Positions 36,116-44,257 of a stretch of DNA of 64,000 bases are shown in pieces. The stretch covers positions 62,001-126,000 of the forward strand of contig NZ_JANUGQ010000006.1 of the NCBI RefSeq assembly GCF_024756275.1, read 5' to 3'. Position numbers and translations under genes: made by a program. The notes below the pieces were generated by a model. That model was not told where the DNA came from. It ran no database searches and saw only the letters and a list, made by a program, of their open reading frames with translations. Every line of letters begins with the position of its first letter. The first letter of the stretch is position 1. The stretch comes from Streptomyces pyxinae (GTDB taxonomy: Bacteria; Actinomycetota; Actinomycetes; Streptomycetales; Streptomycetaceae).

Positions 36116-36610
36116 TCACGCCGCCCGGGTCATGGCGCCGAGGGCGTCCAGGGAGGCGGGCGGCGTGTCCGGGTCGTCCCCGTCGTTCGCCGCCAGCCGG
36201 ACATGGGCCTCGCGGGCCGCCCGTATCGCCTCCGGCCAGCCGTGGTGCTCCAGAAACGCGCTGACCGGGGCGTCCGCGCCCACCTGGTGCATGATCCGCA
36301 GCACCCGCAGCACCGCCACGTCCACCAGGGCGGCCTCGCCCGAGTCCCGGAAGATCGTGCCGACGTACTTCTCGGCCGACCAGTTGTCCAGCCAGGTGTC
36401 CTCGACCAGCCGGTAGACGGCGTCGGTGACGTCCCCGTACCCCGGGCGGCCGGCCAGCCAGCAGTCCCGCTGGAAGGCGGGGTCGGAGAGCATGTGCAGC
36501 GCCGAGCGCACATTGCTGCGCCAGCGCCACCACGGCATGTCGTTCAAGGGCATGCCGCCCATGGTGGAGGAGCGGCGGCCACGACGGGAAGGGTTCACGG
36601 AAGCGGACAC
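36116..36610 (-). CDS. SCO4402-family protein of unknown function
   Basis: 164 residues with the characteristic core MPLNDMPWWRWRSNVRSALHMLSD, then WLAGRPGYGDVTDAVYRLVEDTWLDNWSAEKYVGTIFRD and ALVDVAVLRVLRIMHQVGADAP. I recognise this as the actinobacterial SCO4402 family, whose function is unknown. No signal peptide or membrane segment is visible. The start could be GTG 36610 or ATG 36562 (MGGMPLND); the first has the better purine-rich upstream sequence. Confidence 0.8.
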   Translation of the reverse strand: MSASVNPSRRGRRSSTMGGMPLNDMPWWRWRSNVRSALHMLSDPAFQRDCWLAGRPGYGDVTDAVYRLVEDTWLDNWSAEKYVGTIFRDSGEAALVDVAVLRVLRIMHQVGADAPVSAFLEHHGWPEAIRAAREAHVRLAANDGDDPDTPPASLDALGAMTRAA

Positions 36611-36881
36611 GTTTCGATCGTACGTTCCCCTCGCGCTCCCCTCGGCGGCGAATCACGCCTTCCCCTCCCCTCCCCTTCCCCGCCGAAGCGGACGGATCGC
36701 CCCCGTGCCCGCCGCCCCGTGTCCGCCCCGGCCCTCCCGCCGCGGGGTGCCCCTCCGGCGAGCCACCGCCCACCGCGGGCGCCTCCCGGCGAGCCGCCGC
36801 CTCCGCAATTCACCCGGCCGTCGCCGTGGGTTGAACAACCTCCACCATCCCGTTACCCCGGAACGGGAACCGTGTGGGGAC

Positions 36882-38240
36882 ATGACCGGCAGCGGCAGGC
36901 GATCCGTTCCCTCCCCTTCCACCCCTCCCCACCGGCCCACCCGGAGCTCCCTCCGGACCCGGCCCGGGAAACGTCCCCGGAGCCTCCCCCTCCGGGGCGC
37001 CGCGCTCGTCACGGCGGCCGTGCTGAGCGGCGCGGCCGGACTGACCGGCTGCGGGGCTCTCCAGTCGTTCACCGGCGGGTCCGGAGGGTCCAGGGCGCCC
37101 CTCACCGTGATGACCTGGGCGCCCGAGGACACCCGCGCCACCAATATGCCCGGAATGCCGGCCATGGCGCAGGCGTACGCCCGCTGGGTCAACTCCCGGG
37201 GCGGCATCGGCGGCCGGGAGCTGCGCGTGCTGACCTGCAACGAGCGCAACGACTCCCGGGCCGCCGGGGACTGCGCCCGGCGCGCGGTGGCGGAGGGCGT
37301 GGCCGCCGTCGTCGGCTCGTACAGCCAGAACGGCCGGGCCTTCATGGCTCCGCTGGAGGCGGCGGGCATCCCGTACATCGGCGGTTACGGCGTCTCCGCC
37401 GACGAGTTCACCAGCTATCTCTCCTATCCGGTCAACGGCGGCCAGGCGGCGCTGCTCGCGGGCAACGGGGTGCAGCTCGCCGCCTCCTGCGCACGGGTCT
37501 CGCTGGTCCGGCCCGACACCATCGCCGGTGACCAACTGCGCTATCTGCTGAACTCCGGTCTCTCGCAGGGCACTCGGGACACCGCCACCGACATCCCGGC
37601 CGCCGAGGACGCGGGCGAGTACACCGAGGCGGCCGAGCAGGCGCGGCGCGAGGCGGGGAAGAGGGGCGGCTGCGTCACGGCCGCCCTCGGGGAGCGGACG
37701 CAGCACTTCTTCGACTCCTTCCGGCGGCTGCCGTCCGACGGCCGCGCGATCCGGGTCTCCTCGGTCCTCGGCAGCGTGGACCAGCCGCTGGTGGACCGGA
37801 CCGGCGGGGCGCACGGCCCCTTCGAGGGGGCGTACATCACCGGCTGGTACCCGGACGCCGGGGACGCCCGCTGGAATCCGATGAAGCGGGTGATCCGCGC
37901 GCACGCCTTCGGGGACAACCGGATCGATCCGGCGGACGCGGGCGTCCAGACCACCTGGATCGCCTATACGGTGCTCCGCGCGGCGGTGGAGTCGCTGGGC
38001 GACAAGGACGTCACACCGCACCGGCTCTCGTACACGCTCAACCGGGGCGTGACGGTGGACACCGGCGGGCTCACGCCCCGGCTGCGCTGGCGGTACGAGG
38101 ATCTGCTGGGCATGCCCGGCTACCCCCGGATCGTCAACCGGGACGTGACCTTCCAGGTGGTGCGGGCCGGCCGGCTGGTGGCCCAGCGCCAGGGATTCGT
38201 GGACGTGGGCCGGACGCTCCGGGACGTCTCGTACGGCTGA
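36882..38240 (+). CDS. Branched-chain amino acid ABC-type substrate-binding lipoprotein
   Basis: 452 residues. A long positively charged N-region (SGRRSVPSP...RTRPGKRPRS) leads to the hydrophobic core GAALVTAAVLSGAAGLTGC, with lipobox LTGC. The mature part is a type I periplasmic-binding (Leu/Ile/Val receptor-like) fold: PAMAQAYARWVNSRGGIGGRELRVLTCNE, AVVGSYSQNGRAFMAPLEAAGIPYIG, and GVQTTWIAYTVLRAAVESLG. No permease or ATPase gene is adjacent, so it may act as an orphan receptor or partner with distant genes. Start ATG 36882 follows GGGGAC. Confidence 0.85.
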   Translation: MTGSGRRSVPSPSTPPHRPTRSSLRTRPGKRPRSLPLRGAALVTAAVLSGAAGLTGCGALQSFTGGSGGSRAPLTVMTWAPEDTRATNMPGMPAMAQAYARWVNSRGGIGGRELRVLTCNERNDSRAAGDCARRAVAEGVAAVVGSYSQNGRAFMAPLEAAGIPYIGGYGVSADEFTSYLSYPVNGGQAALLAGNGVQLAASCARVSLVRPDTIAGDQLRYLLNSGLSQGTRDTATDIPAAEDAGEYTEAAEQARREAGKRGGCVTAALGERTQHFFDSFRRLPSDGRAIRVSSVLGSVDQPLVDRTGGAHGPFEGAYITGWYPDAGDARWNPMKRVIRAHAFGDNRIDPADAGVQTTWIAYTVLRAAVESLGDKDVTPHRLSYTLNRGVTVDTGGLTPRLRWRYEDLLGMPGYPRIVNRDVTFQVVRAGRLVAQRQGFVDVGRTLRDVSYG

Positions 38241-38294
38241 AACGACCGGAAGGGCCGGAAGGGCCGGAAGGGCCGGAAGGGCTGAAACGGCCGG
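38235..38294. repeat. Repeats around and after the lipoprotein stop codon
   Basis: GGCTGAAACGACCGG (38235-38249, containing the TGA stop) recurs as GGCTGAAACGGCCGG at 38280-38294. Between them the 10-bp unit AAGGGCCGGA is repeated about three times. Confidence 0.8.
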
Positions 38295-38402
38295 CCCCGG
38301 ACCCGGGTGGCCGCGACCGGGCGGTCACGCGCCGTCCCGGGGCGACATGGCGGTCACGCGCCGTCCCGGGGGACGGCCGTGCGCCGGGCCGGGCCCCCGG
38401 GC

Positions 38403-39950
38403 TCAGAGCTGGGCGGGGCCCCGGGAGGTGAGGCCGTACGTGGCCGCGATGGCGTTCCAGAGGCCGGAGGCCCGCTGCTTGGCGGAGGTCGCCTCGCCGC
38501 TGGACCGGTTGGCCCGGGCGAAGCTGGCGGTGTTGCGGGCGTGCCCGTCCTTGCAGCCATGGGCGCCCTTGACCTGGGTGGCCCAGGCCGCGTAGTGGTC
38601 GTCGGCGGCGGCGGACGCCTGCCACGCCTTGGTGAGGGCGGCGGAGAGCGCGGCGTGGTCGGGCAACTTGTCGACGGAGAGCCCGCCCAGCTTGGTCACC
38701 AGTCCGCGCCGCTGTCCGGCGGCGGCGCGCAGATCGGCGGCGGCGCGGTCCAGGTTCTGGCAGGACTTGATGTTCTCCACGGCCCCGATCACCGATTCCC
38801 GGCTGTCGTTGCTCTCCGCGAGCAGCTTGTCCAGCGCCGTCGCCTGCGCCTTGACCGGGTCGGGGGCCGGCTGCGCGGAGCCGCCGGACGCCGGGGCGGT
38901 GGGCGAGGAGGCGGCGGCGACACCCGTCTTGTCGGTGCCGGCCTTCGGCTCGTCGTCGCCCCCGGAGCCGAGCAGCGCGCCCGCGCCGAGACCGACTGCT
39001 GCGCAGCCCACGACCACGGCCGCGATCAAGGGGGCCTTGGACGACCGGCGCTTGCGCGGCTCGGGCTCGTATCCGGGCCCCTCGTAGGCCGGTTCGGTGC
39101 CGTAGGGCGGCTGCGGGGGCTGGTGGTGCCGCTGTTCCTGGTACGGCTCCGGCGGCGCGTCCCGGTAGGGCGGGATCGGGCGGGTCGTCCCGGCGGCTCC
39201 CGCGCCCCCGGCGTCATCGCTGCGGAACAAGTTGTCGAACTCGGCCGGGGTGCGCCGCTCCTGGCCGCCGGGGACGGGCGGTATGTACTGGGTCGGATCG
39301 GCGTCGGGGCCGGGCCGGCCGTGCTGCCCCGACTGCCCCGGCTGCCCCTGCTGTCCGGACGCGCCCGGGACGGGGGGCAGGTACTGGGTGGCGTCCCCGG
39401 CCCGTCCGCCCGGCGGGGGCGCGGAGCCGGACGGGACGGGCGGCAGATACTGGGTGGCGTCGGTGTCGGCCGCCGCGCCCGGGACCACCTCGGGCGGCAG
39501 CGGCTGGGCGCCGGAGCCGTATCCCTGGGCCGGCTGCCCGGAGACACCGGAGTAGCTCTCGTACGACTGCCCGGACGCGCCGCCGTACGGTGCCTGGCCG
39601 GAGTGCGCTCCCCAGGCCGGCTGCTCGGACTGCCCGCCGTACGGGGAGGGGCTCTCCGGGGCTCCGCCGTACGGGCCCGGGGCCTCCGGTGCGCCGCCGT
39701 ACGAGCCCTGCCCGTGCTGCCCGTGCTGCCCGGCTTGTCCGTGCTGGCCGGCCGCCGGTTCACCGCCGTACGGTCCCGGCCGGTCGCCGGCCGGGCCCCA
39801 GTCGCCGCTCCAGGCCTGCCCGCCCGCCGGTACGGCGCCCGCCGACGGGTGCCACGCCGGGCCGCCGTCGGAGGGCAGCACGATGCCCTCGTGCGCGGGC
39901 CGCTGCGGATGGTGCGGCTCCTGGCCCTGGCCCTGTCCGCTGTGCGTCAC
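38403..39950 (-). CDS. Membrane-anchored protein with repeat-rich cytoplasmic N-terminus
   Basis: 515 residues. The N-terminal 290 residues are Gly/Pro/Gln/Tyr-rich and contain the repeated motif (D/A)TQYLPPVPxG three times (DATQYLPPVPSG, DATQYLPPVPGA, DPTQYIPPVPGG) and several PYGGAP units. A single transmembrane segment (APLIAAVVVGCAAVGLGAGALLG, near 330) is preceded by RKRRSSK, predicting the N-terminus inside and a C-terminal helical domain of about 160 residues outside. I recall the ATQYLPPVP repeat in Streptomyces membrane proteins; the function is unknown. Start GTG 39950 follows GGGAG. Confidence 0.8.
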   Translation of the reverse strand: MTHSGQGQGQEPHHPQRPAHEGIVLPSDGGPAWHPSAGAVPAGGQAWSGDWGPAGDRPGPYGGEPAAGQHGQAGQHGQHGQGSYGGAPEAPGPYGGAPESPSPYGGQSEQPAWGAHSGQAPYGGASGQSYESYSGVSGQPAQGYGSGAQPLPPEVVPGAAADTDATQYLPPVPSGSAPPPGGRAGDATQYLPPVPGASGQQGQPGQSGQHGRPGPDADPTQYIPPVPGGQERRTPAEFDNLFRSDDAGGAGAAGTTRPIPPYRDAPPEPYQEQRHHQPPQPPYGTEPAYEGPGYEPEPRKRRSSKAPLIAAVVVGCAAVGLGAGALLGSGGDDEPKAGTDKTGVAAASSPTAPASGGSAQPAPDPVKAQATALDKLLAESNDSRESVIGAVENIKSCQNLDRAAADLRAAAGQRRGLVTKLGGLSVDKLPDHAALSAALTKAWQASAAADDHYAAWATQVKGAHGCKDGHARNTASFARANRSSGEATSAKQRASGLWNAIAATYGLTSRGPAQL

Positions 39951-39964
39951 CGGGACTCCCACAT

Positions 39965-40023
39965 GTGAACCTTGTGAACCTTGTGATTCGTGTCCGAGAT
40001 TTTTCGAGCTGTTTTTCGAGCTG
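39965..40023. repeat. Short tandem repeats in an upstream region
   Basis: GTGAACCTT occurs twice in tandem (39965-39982) with a variant third unit. A perfect 12-bp tandem TTTTTCGAGCTG follows at 40000-40011 and 40012-40023. They lie 15-75 bases upstream of the minus-strand membrane protein start, so they overlap its promoter area. Confidence 0.85.
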
Positions 40024-40185
40024 CTGAAGCGTCGGTTCACGCTACCGGGTGGGTCGGGGGCCTCGCACCCGCTCCCGGGCGCAGTAACAAGAACCTCTGT
40101 CCGAACGCTGTTGAAGGGCCGGGTGATCAGCGCTTGCGCCGGGGCGGTGTGACCAATCCCCCGTTTCCCGGCGCCCGGTACCGGC

Positions 40186-40380
40186 CGGGTGGCCGGGCCC
40201 GCGGTCGGGCCGCCGACCGGTTCCGGCTCGGACCGCCGGCCATCCCGGCCCGGGTCGCGGCGCGTTCGGGCACGAGCCGCCCGTCCCGGCTCGTATCGCC
40301 GCCCGTTCGGGCTCGGGCGCCGACGGTCCCGGCTCGGGCCATTGCCCGTCCCGGTTCGGGCCGCCGGCCGTTCCGGCTCA
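40186..40380. repeat. Degenerate CGGCTCGGGCCGCCG repeats
   Basis: Repeats of about 30 bp built on CCGGCTCGGGCC / GTTCGGGC fill the space up to the stop codon of the NsdA-like gene. The last unit (GTTCCGGCTCAGGCC) contains the TCA stop of the minus-strand gene. Frames through this region code only Arg/Gly/Pro strings. Confidence 0.6.
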
Positions 40381-41760
40381 GGCCACCGCCAGTTCCAGCC
40401 GGGCGCCGAACTCCCGTACCGCGGGCTCCTCTCCGTACGGCTCAAGACGCTGCTGGAAGTCCTCCAGGTACTCGGTGCCGCGCGAGGAGCGCAGCCCGGC
40501 CAGCAACTCCACGGCCCGGGTGCCGGTGTGGCACGCCTGCTCCACCTCGCGCCGCTGCAACTGGGCGGTGGCCAGCAGCACCAGGCCGATCGCCCGCCTC
40601 CTGGCCCGGGTCTCCGGGTGGCCGTCCAGCGACTCCCGGGCGGCCCGCGCGGCGGCGTCCGGACGGTTCAGGTCCCGGTGGCAGTGCGCCAGTTCGTCGG
40701 AGAGGTAGGCCTGGTCGAAGTGGCTGATCCAGACCGGGTCGTCGCCCGCCTCGGGGTCGGCGTGCTCCAGCGCCGCGACCGCCCGGGCGGCCACCGTGTC
40801 ACAGGTGCGGGCGTCGCCCATCAGCGCGTGTCCCCGGGCCTCCGCCGCCAGGAACATCGCCTCGGTCCTCGGGGTGATGTGCCCCCGTGCGCCCTCCTGC
40901 GCCGCCCGGGCCAACTGGGCGATCTCGCGCGGGTTTCCGAGCTGGGCGGCGAGGTGGCTCATGGACGCGGCCAGCACATAGCCCCCGTAGGCCCGGTCGC
41001 CGGCCGCCTGGGCGAGCCGGAGGGCCTGGATGTAGTACCGCTGGGCGAGCCCCGGTTGGCCGGTGTCCACCGCCATGTACCCGGCCAGCTCGGTCAGTCT
41101 CGCCACGGCGGCGAAGAGCTGGCGGCCCACCGAGTCCCGGTAGGAGCCGGCCAGCAGACCGGAGACGACGCTGTTCAGGTAGTGGACCACCACCGGGCGG
41201 ACATGCCCGCTGCCGAACCGGTGGTCGAGATCGTTCAGGGCGTCGGTCATCGCCCGTACCGCCGCCACGTCGGAGGCACCCACCCGCGCGCCGGCCTGCC
41301 GGGCCACCTGCGGGTCGGTGGCGGTGATCAGCCAGTCCCGGCTGGGCTCGACCAGCGCCGAGGCGGCCACCGCCGAACCGGAGAGGAAGTCCCGGCGCCC
41401 CACGTCGCTCCGCCACAGCTCGCAGACCTGCTCGATCGCGCCGAGCACGGTCGGCGAGAACTGCAGCCCCACGCCCGAGGCGAGGTTCTTGCCGTTGGCC
41501 ATGCCGATCTCGTCGATCGTGACCGTGCGCCCCAGTTTGCGTCCGAGCGCCTCCGCGATGATTCCGGGCGCGCGGCCGCGCGGCTGTTGTCCGCGCAGCC
41601 AACGGGCCACGGAGGTCTTGTCGTACCGGAGATCGAGCCCCCGTTCCGCGCCCACCATGTTGACGCGACGGGCCAGCCCGGCGTTGGAGCACCCCGCTTC
41701 CTGGATGAGAGCCTGCAGCCGTTCGTTCGGCTGACGGGCGACAAGTGGCCTCGCTGCCAT
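40378..41760 (-). CDS. NsdA-like transcriptional regulator with TPR-type repeats
   Basis: 460 residues beginning MAARPLVARQPNERLQALIQEAGCSNAGLARRVN. The N-terminal 80 residues contain a helix-turn-helix-like unit (SVARWLRGQQPRGRAPGIIAEALGRKLGRTVTIDEIGM). The rest is a TPR-type helical array (GYMAVDTGQPGLAQRYYIQALRLAQAAGDRAYGGYVLAA). This matches my memory of the Streptomyces NsdA family, negative regulators of sporulation and antibiotic production. Several paralogs exist and the location does not match nsdA itself, so I give no symbol. ATG 41760 follows GGGGGTAG. Confidence 0.8.
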   Translation of the reverse strand: MAARPLVARQPNERLQALIQEAGCSNAGLARRVNMVGAERGLDLRYDKTSVARWLRGQQPRGRAPGIIAEALGRKLGRTVTIDEIGMANGKNLASGVGLQFSPTVLGAIEQVCELWRSDVGRRDFLSGSAVAASALVEPSRDWLITATDPQVARQAGARVGASDVAAVRAMTDALNDLDHRFGSGHVRPVVVHYLNSVVSGLLAGSYRDSVGRQLFAAVARLTELAGYMAVDTGQPGLAQRYYIQALRLAQAAGDRAYGGYVLAASMSHLAAQLGNPREIAQLARAAQEGARGHITPRTEAMFLAAEARGHALMGDARTCDTVAARAVAALEHADPEAGDDPVWISHFDQAYLSDELAHCHRDLNRPDAAARAARESLDGHPETRARRRAIGLVLLATAQLQRREVEQACHTGTRAVELLAGLRSSRGTEYLEDFQQRLEPYGEEPAVREFGARLELAVA

Positions 41761-42216
41761 GCCTACTACCCCCAGATGCCGGGTGATCAGTGCGTGGAAC
41801 ACTGCCCGGCTGGTATGCCGAGAATGCAGAAGTTGTCCGGGAAAAACCGGAGGGCACCGGAAAAATCCGGCGAGCCCCCGGAGCGACCCGCAAAGCCGAA
41901 CCGGCCGGATTCCAGTTCCGACCCGGCCGACCCGGCCGACCCGGTCCCCCGGTCCGGCCGGCCCACCCGGTGAGTCCGTGCCTGCCCGGTGAGTCCGCGC
42001 CTGCCCGGCCGCCCGGTGCGCCCGGCCGGTGAGCCCGGTCGGCCCGGTCGCCCCGTGCCTGCCCGGTGATCCGTCGCCCCCGACGCCAGTGATTACCCTG
42101 TCGCCGCCTCGGCCGCTCGTGCGCGCCCCCGCCCATGCACCCATGCGCCCCGGACGGCGGATCGGTGCTCCCCGACCTCCCTCCCCGCGCCCCGTAACCG
42201 CTATTCGGGTGGGAAG
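41761..42216. other. Divergent intergenic region, 456 bp
   Basis: It lies between the NsdA-like regulator and the primase-like gene. Bases 41830-41880 are AT-richer (GGGAAAAACCGG and GGAAAAATCCGG, a 12-bp near-repeat) and suit a promoter. Bases 41925-42070 are GC repeats of GACCCGGCC and CTGCCCGGTGAG type. No gene is seen. Confidence 0.45.
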
Positions 42217-42918
42217 TTGAGCTTTTTCGTGGAGAAGACCGAAGAGACCGTGGGAGTCACCGAAGCCGCGCCCATCCCCCGGCAGCGTGGCGAACAACTG
42301 CTGGACAGCGCCGTGCGATACGCGGAAGAACGGCACTGGGACGTGTTCCCCGGCACCTGGCTGGAGGTGGTGGACGGGACCGAGCGCTGCTCCTGCGACG
42401 ACTCCGGGTGCCTCGCGCCCGGGGCACACCCCACGCGCCCCGACTGGGCGAGCCAGGCGACCGGCAGCGCGGTCGCGGTGCGGCGGCTGTGGGGGAAGCA
42501 GCCCCGGGCGTCGGTGCTGCTTCCGGCCGGCCGCACCTTCGACGTGCTGGACGTGCCGGAGCCGGCGGGCTTTCTGGCGCTGGCCCGGCTGGAGCGGATG
42601 GAGCTGCCGACGGGGCCGGTCGTCTGCGTGCCCGGCGGGCGGATGCTCTTCCTCGTGCTGCCCGGTGGCGCCGCCAAGGTGGCCGGGCTGGTACGGAAGC
42701 TGGGCTGGGCGCCGGCCGGGATCGACCTCGCCGGTCGTGGCGAGGGCCATTACGTGGCCGCCCCGCCGACCCGGATCGGCGGCCGGGGCGCGGTGCAGTG
42801 GGCGCGCCGCCCGACACCCGCCAACCGCTGGCTGCCGGACGCCGAGGAGCTCATCAGCCCGCTCGCCTACGCCTGCGGCCGGGACGCCGCCGCGGCCCGC
42901 ACCGCCCGGCTCGGCTGA
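42217..42918 (+). CDS. Bifunctional DNA primase/polymerase-like domain protein
   Basis: About 230 residues of the prim-pol (AEP-related) N-terminal domain type: LLDSAVRYAEERHWDVFPGTWLE, CSCDDSGCLAPGAHPTRPDWASQATG with a Cys/His cluster resembling a zinc site, and GHYVAAPPTRIGGRGAVQW. The catalytic acidic pair of active primases is not obvious and there is no helicase part, so it may be a regulatory or degenerate derivative. Streptomyces chromosomes carry conserved stand-alone copies. The start could be TTG 42217 or, more likely, in-frame GTG 42229. It is divergent from the NsdA-like gene. Confidence 0.7.
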   Translation: MSFFVEKTEETVGVTEAAPIPRQRGEQLLDSAVRYAEERHWDVFPGTWLEVVDGTERCSCDDSGCLAPGAHPTRPDWASQATGSAVAVRRLWGKQPRASVLLPAGRTFDVLDVPEPAGFLALARLERMELPTGPVVCVPGGRMLFLVLPGGAAKVAGLVRKLGWAPAGIDLAGRGEGHYVAAPPTRIGGRGAVQWARRPTPANRWLPDAEELISPLAYACGRDAAAARTARLG

Positions 42919-43081
42919 CCCGGCCGGCCCCGCCCGACCACCCGGCCCCGGCGGCCCGTCCGGGCGGAGGTCGTTCGGGTGGGCCGTTCCGGCGGAGGTC
43001 GTTCGGGGCCCGTTCCGGCGCCGATCCGTCCGGCCGTCCCCTTCCGGCGCCGGGGGCTTCCGGGCCGCCGGCGCCCGGTGC

Positions 43082-43092
43082 GGGGGGGGGGG
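43082..43092. repeat. Homopolymeric G11 tract
   Basis: Eleven consecutive G residues in the 274-bp space between the primase-like gene and the convergent hydrolase. Just upstream is a direct repeat GGCGGAGGTCGTTCGGG (about 42964 and 42991). No gene is affected. Confidence 0.9.
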
Positions 43093-43192
43093 CGTCGTCC
43101 GCCTGCCCGCCCCGGTCGGGCGGCCGTGGCGGGCGGGCGGGGTCCGGCGGACGGCGCCCCCGCCAAGGAGCCGTCAGAAGGCCGGGGGATCG

Positions 43193-44074
43193 TCAGGAGG
43201 CCGGGGGCGGTGGCTGGGTCGTCTCCGTGAGGAACGGTTCGACCGCCGCGCGCCAGCCCTCGGGCTGCTCGTAGTGGAGGAAGTGCCCGGCGTCGGCCAC
43301 CTCCGCGTACCGCCCCTGGGGCAGCACCCGGACCATCTCCTGGGCCTCCGCCCGGCCCAGTTCCCCGTCGAGCCCGCGCACCACCAGGGTGGGGCAGCGC
43401 ACTTGGGCCAGCGACTCCCAGTGGGCGTCGTACGCCCAGCCGGCCCGGGCGCGCAGCATCTGACGGCGGGAGAAGACCGGGCGCCAGCCGTCCGGCCGCT
43501 CGGCCATCACCTCCGCGAAGAAGGCGCCGCGCGCCGGATCGGGCCGCTCGATGTGCGGGTCGTCGGCGCCGAACCACTTCCGTACGTCCGCGAGGGTGGC
43601 GAACGGGACCGGCCAGGTGCGGACCCACTCCTCCCACTCCCGCTGCGAGGCGGCGCCCCGGGCGGAGGGCCGCATGTCCGCGATGACCAGCGCCCGGACC
43701 AGATCGGGGCGCTCGGCCGCGAGCCGCCAGCCGACCAGTGCGCCCATGGCATGGCCGACGAGGGCGACCGGGGCCAGGTCCAGCCGCTCGACGGCGAGGG
43801 CGGCGTCGGCCACGAACGCCTCCAGTGGGTAGGCCCCGTCGGCGGGGCGTCCGCTGCGGCCGTGACCGCGCTGGTCGAGCGCGACCGGGCGGTACCGCTC
43901 CCCGAGCCAGCGGGCGGTGGTGGCCCAGTGGGCCGCCCGGCCCATCAGCCCGTGGAGCAGCAGCACGCCGGGCGCGTGCCCGGACCCGGCCGCCCGTCTC
44001 TTGGGCCGGTCGGTGAATTCCCAGGCCGCCAGCCGTACGCCGCCGGTCCCGGCCAGGTCGGTGCGTCGCACCAT
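43193..44074 (-). CDS. Alpha/beta-hydrolase-fold protein lacking the nucleophile serine
   Basis: About 293 residues with a full alpha/beta-hydrolase outline: LLLHGLMGRAAHW (oxyanion loop), ALDQRGHGRSGRP, the nucleophile-elbow region VALVGHAMGALVG, LVVRGLDGELG (acid region) and VADAGHFLHYEQPEG (His). At the elbow the usual GHSMG is GHAMG: codon GCC at 43748-43750 puts Ala (about residue 109) where Ser should be. It is either non-catalytic or uses another mechanism. I chose ATG 44074 (MVRRTDLAG) with GGGGGTG upstream; ATG 44137 would add 21 charged residues. Confidence 0.82.
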   Translation of the reverse strand: MVRRTDLAGTGGVRLAAWEFTDRPKRRAAGSGHAPGVLLLHGLMGRAAHWATTARWLGERYRPVALDQRGHGRSGRPADGAYPLEAFVADAALAVERLDLAPVALVGHAMGALVGWRLAAERPDLVRALVIADMRPSARGAASQREWEEWVRTWPVPFATLADVRKWFGADDPHIERPDPARGAFFAEVMAERPDGWRPVFSRRQMLRARAGWAYDAHWESLAQVRCPTLVVRGLDGELGRAEAQEMVRVLPQGRYAEVADAGHFLHYEQPEGWRAAVEPFLTETTQPPPPAS

Positions 44075-44237
44075 CCGCTCTGGCACCCCCTGTCTGTCGG
44101 CCGGTCTGTCGGCCTTCTCCGCCGGCTCGTCCGGCACCGGGCTCCGGCACCGGGTCCGGGCGCGGGTCCCGATCCGGCACTGCCCTGAACCATCGGCACC
44201 ACCGGTGCCGTCAACACCATCAGTGCCGTCCGCACAC

Positions 44238-44257
44238 TATCGAACTTACTTTCGATA
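44238..44257. promoter_or_regulatory. Inverted repeat upstream of the hydrolase gene
   Basis: TATCGAA (44238-44244) and TTCGATA (44251-44257) form a 7-6-7 inverted repeat in an AT-rich patch about 165-185 bases upstream of the hydrolase start. It looks like a regulator-binding site or promoter element; the protein is unknown. Confidence 0.45.

Noticed and set aside
40378..41760. Naming this gene nsdA outright
   Set aside because: The protein resembles NsdA, but Streptomyces have several paralogs and the neighbours here (SCO4402-family, DmdR1) are not those I recall for nsdA.
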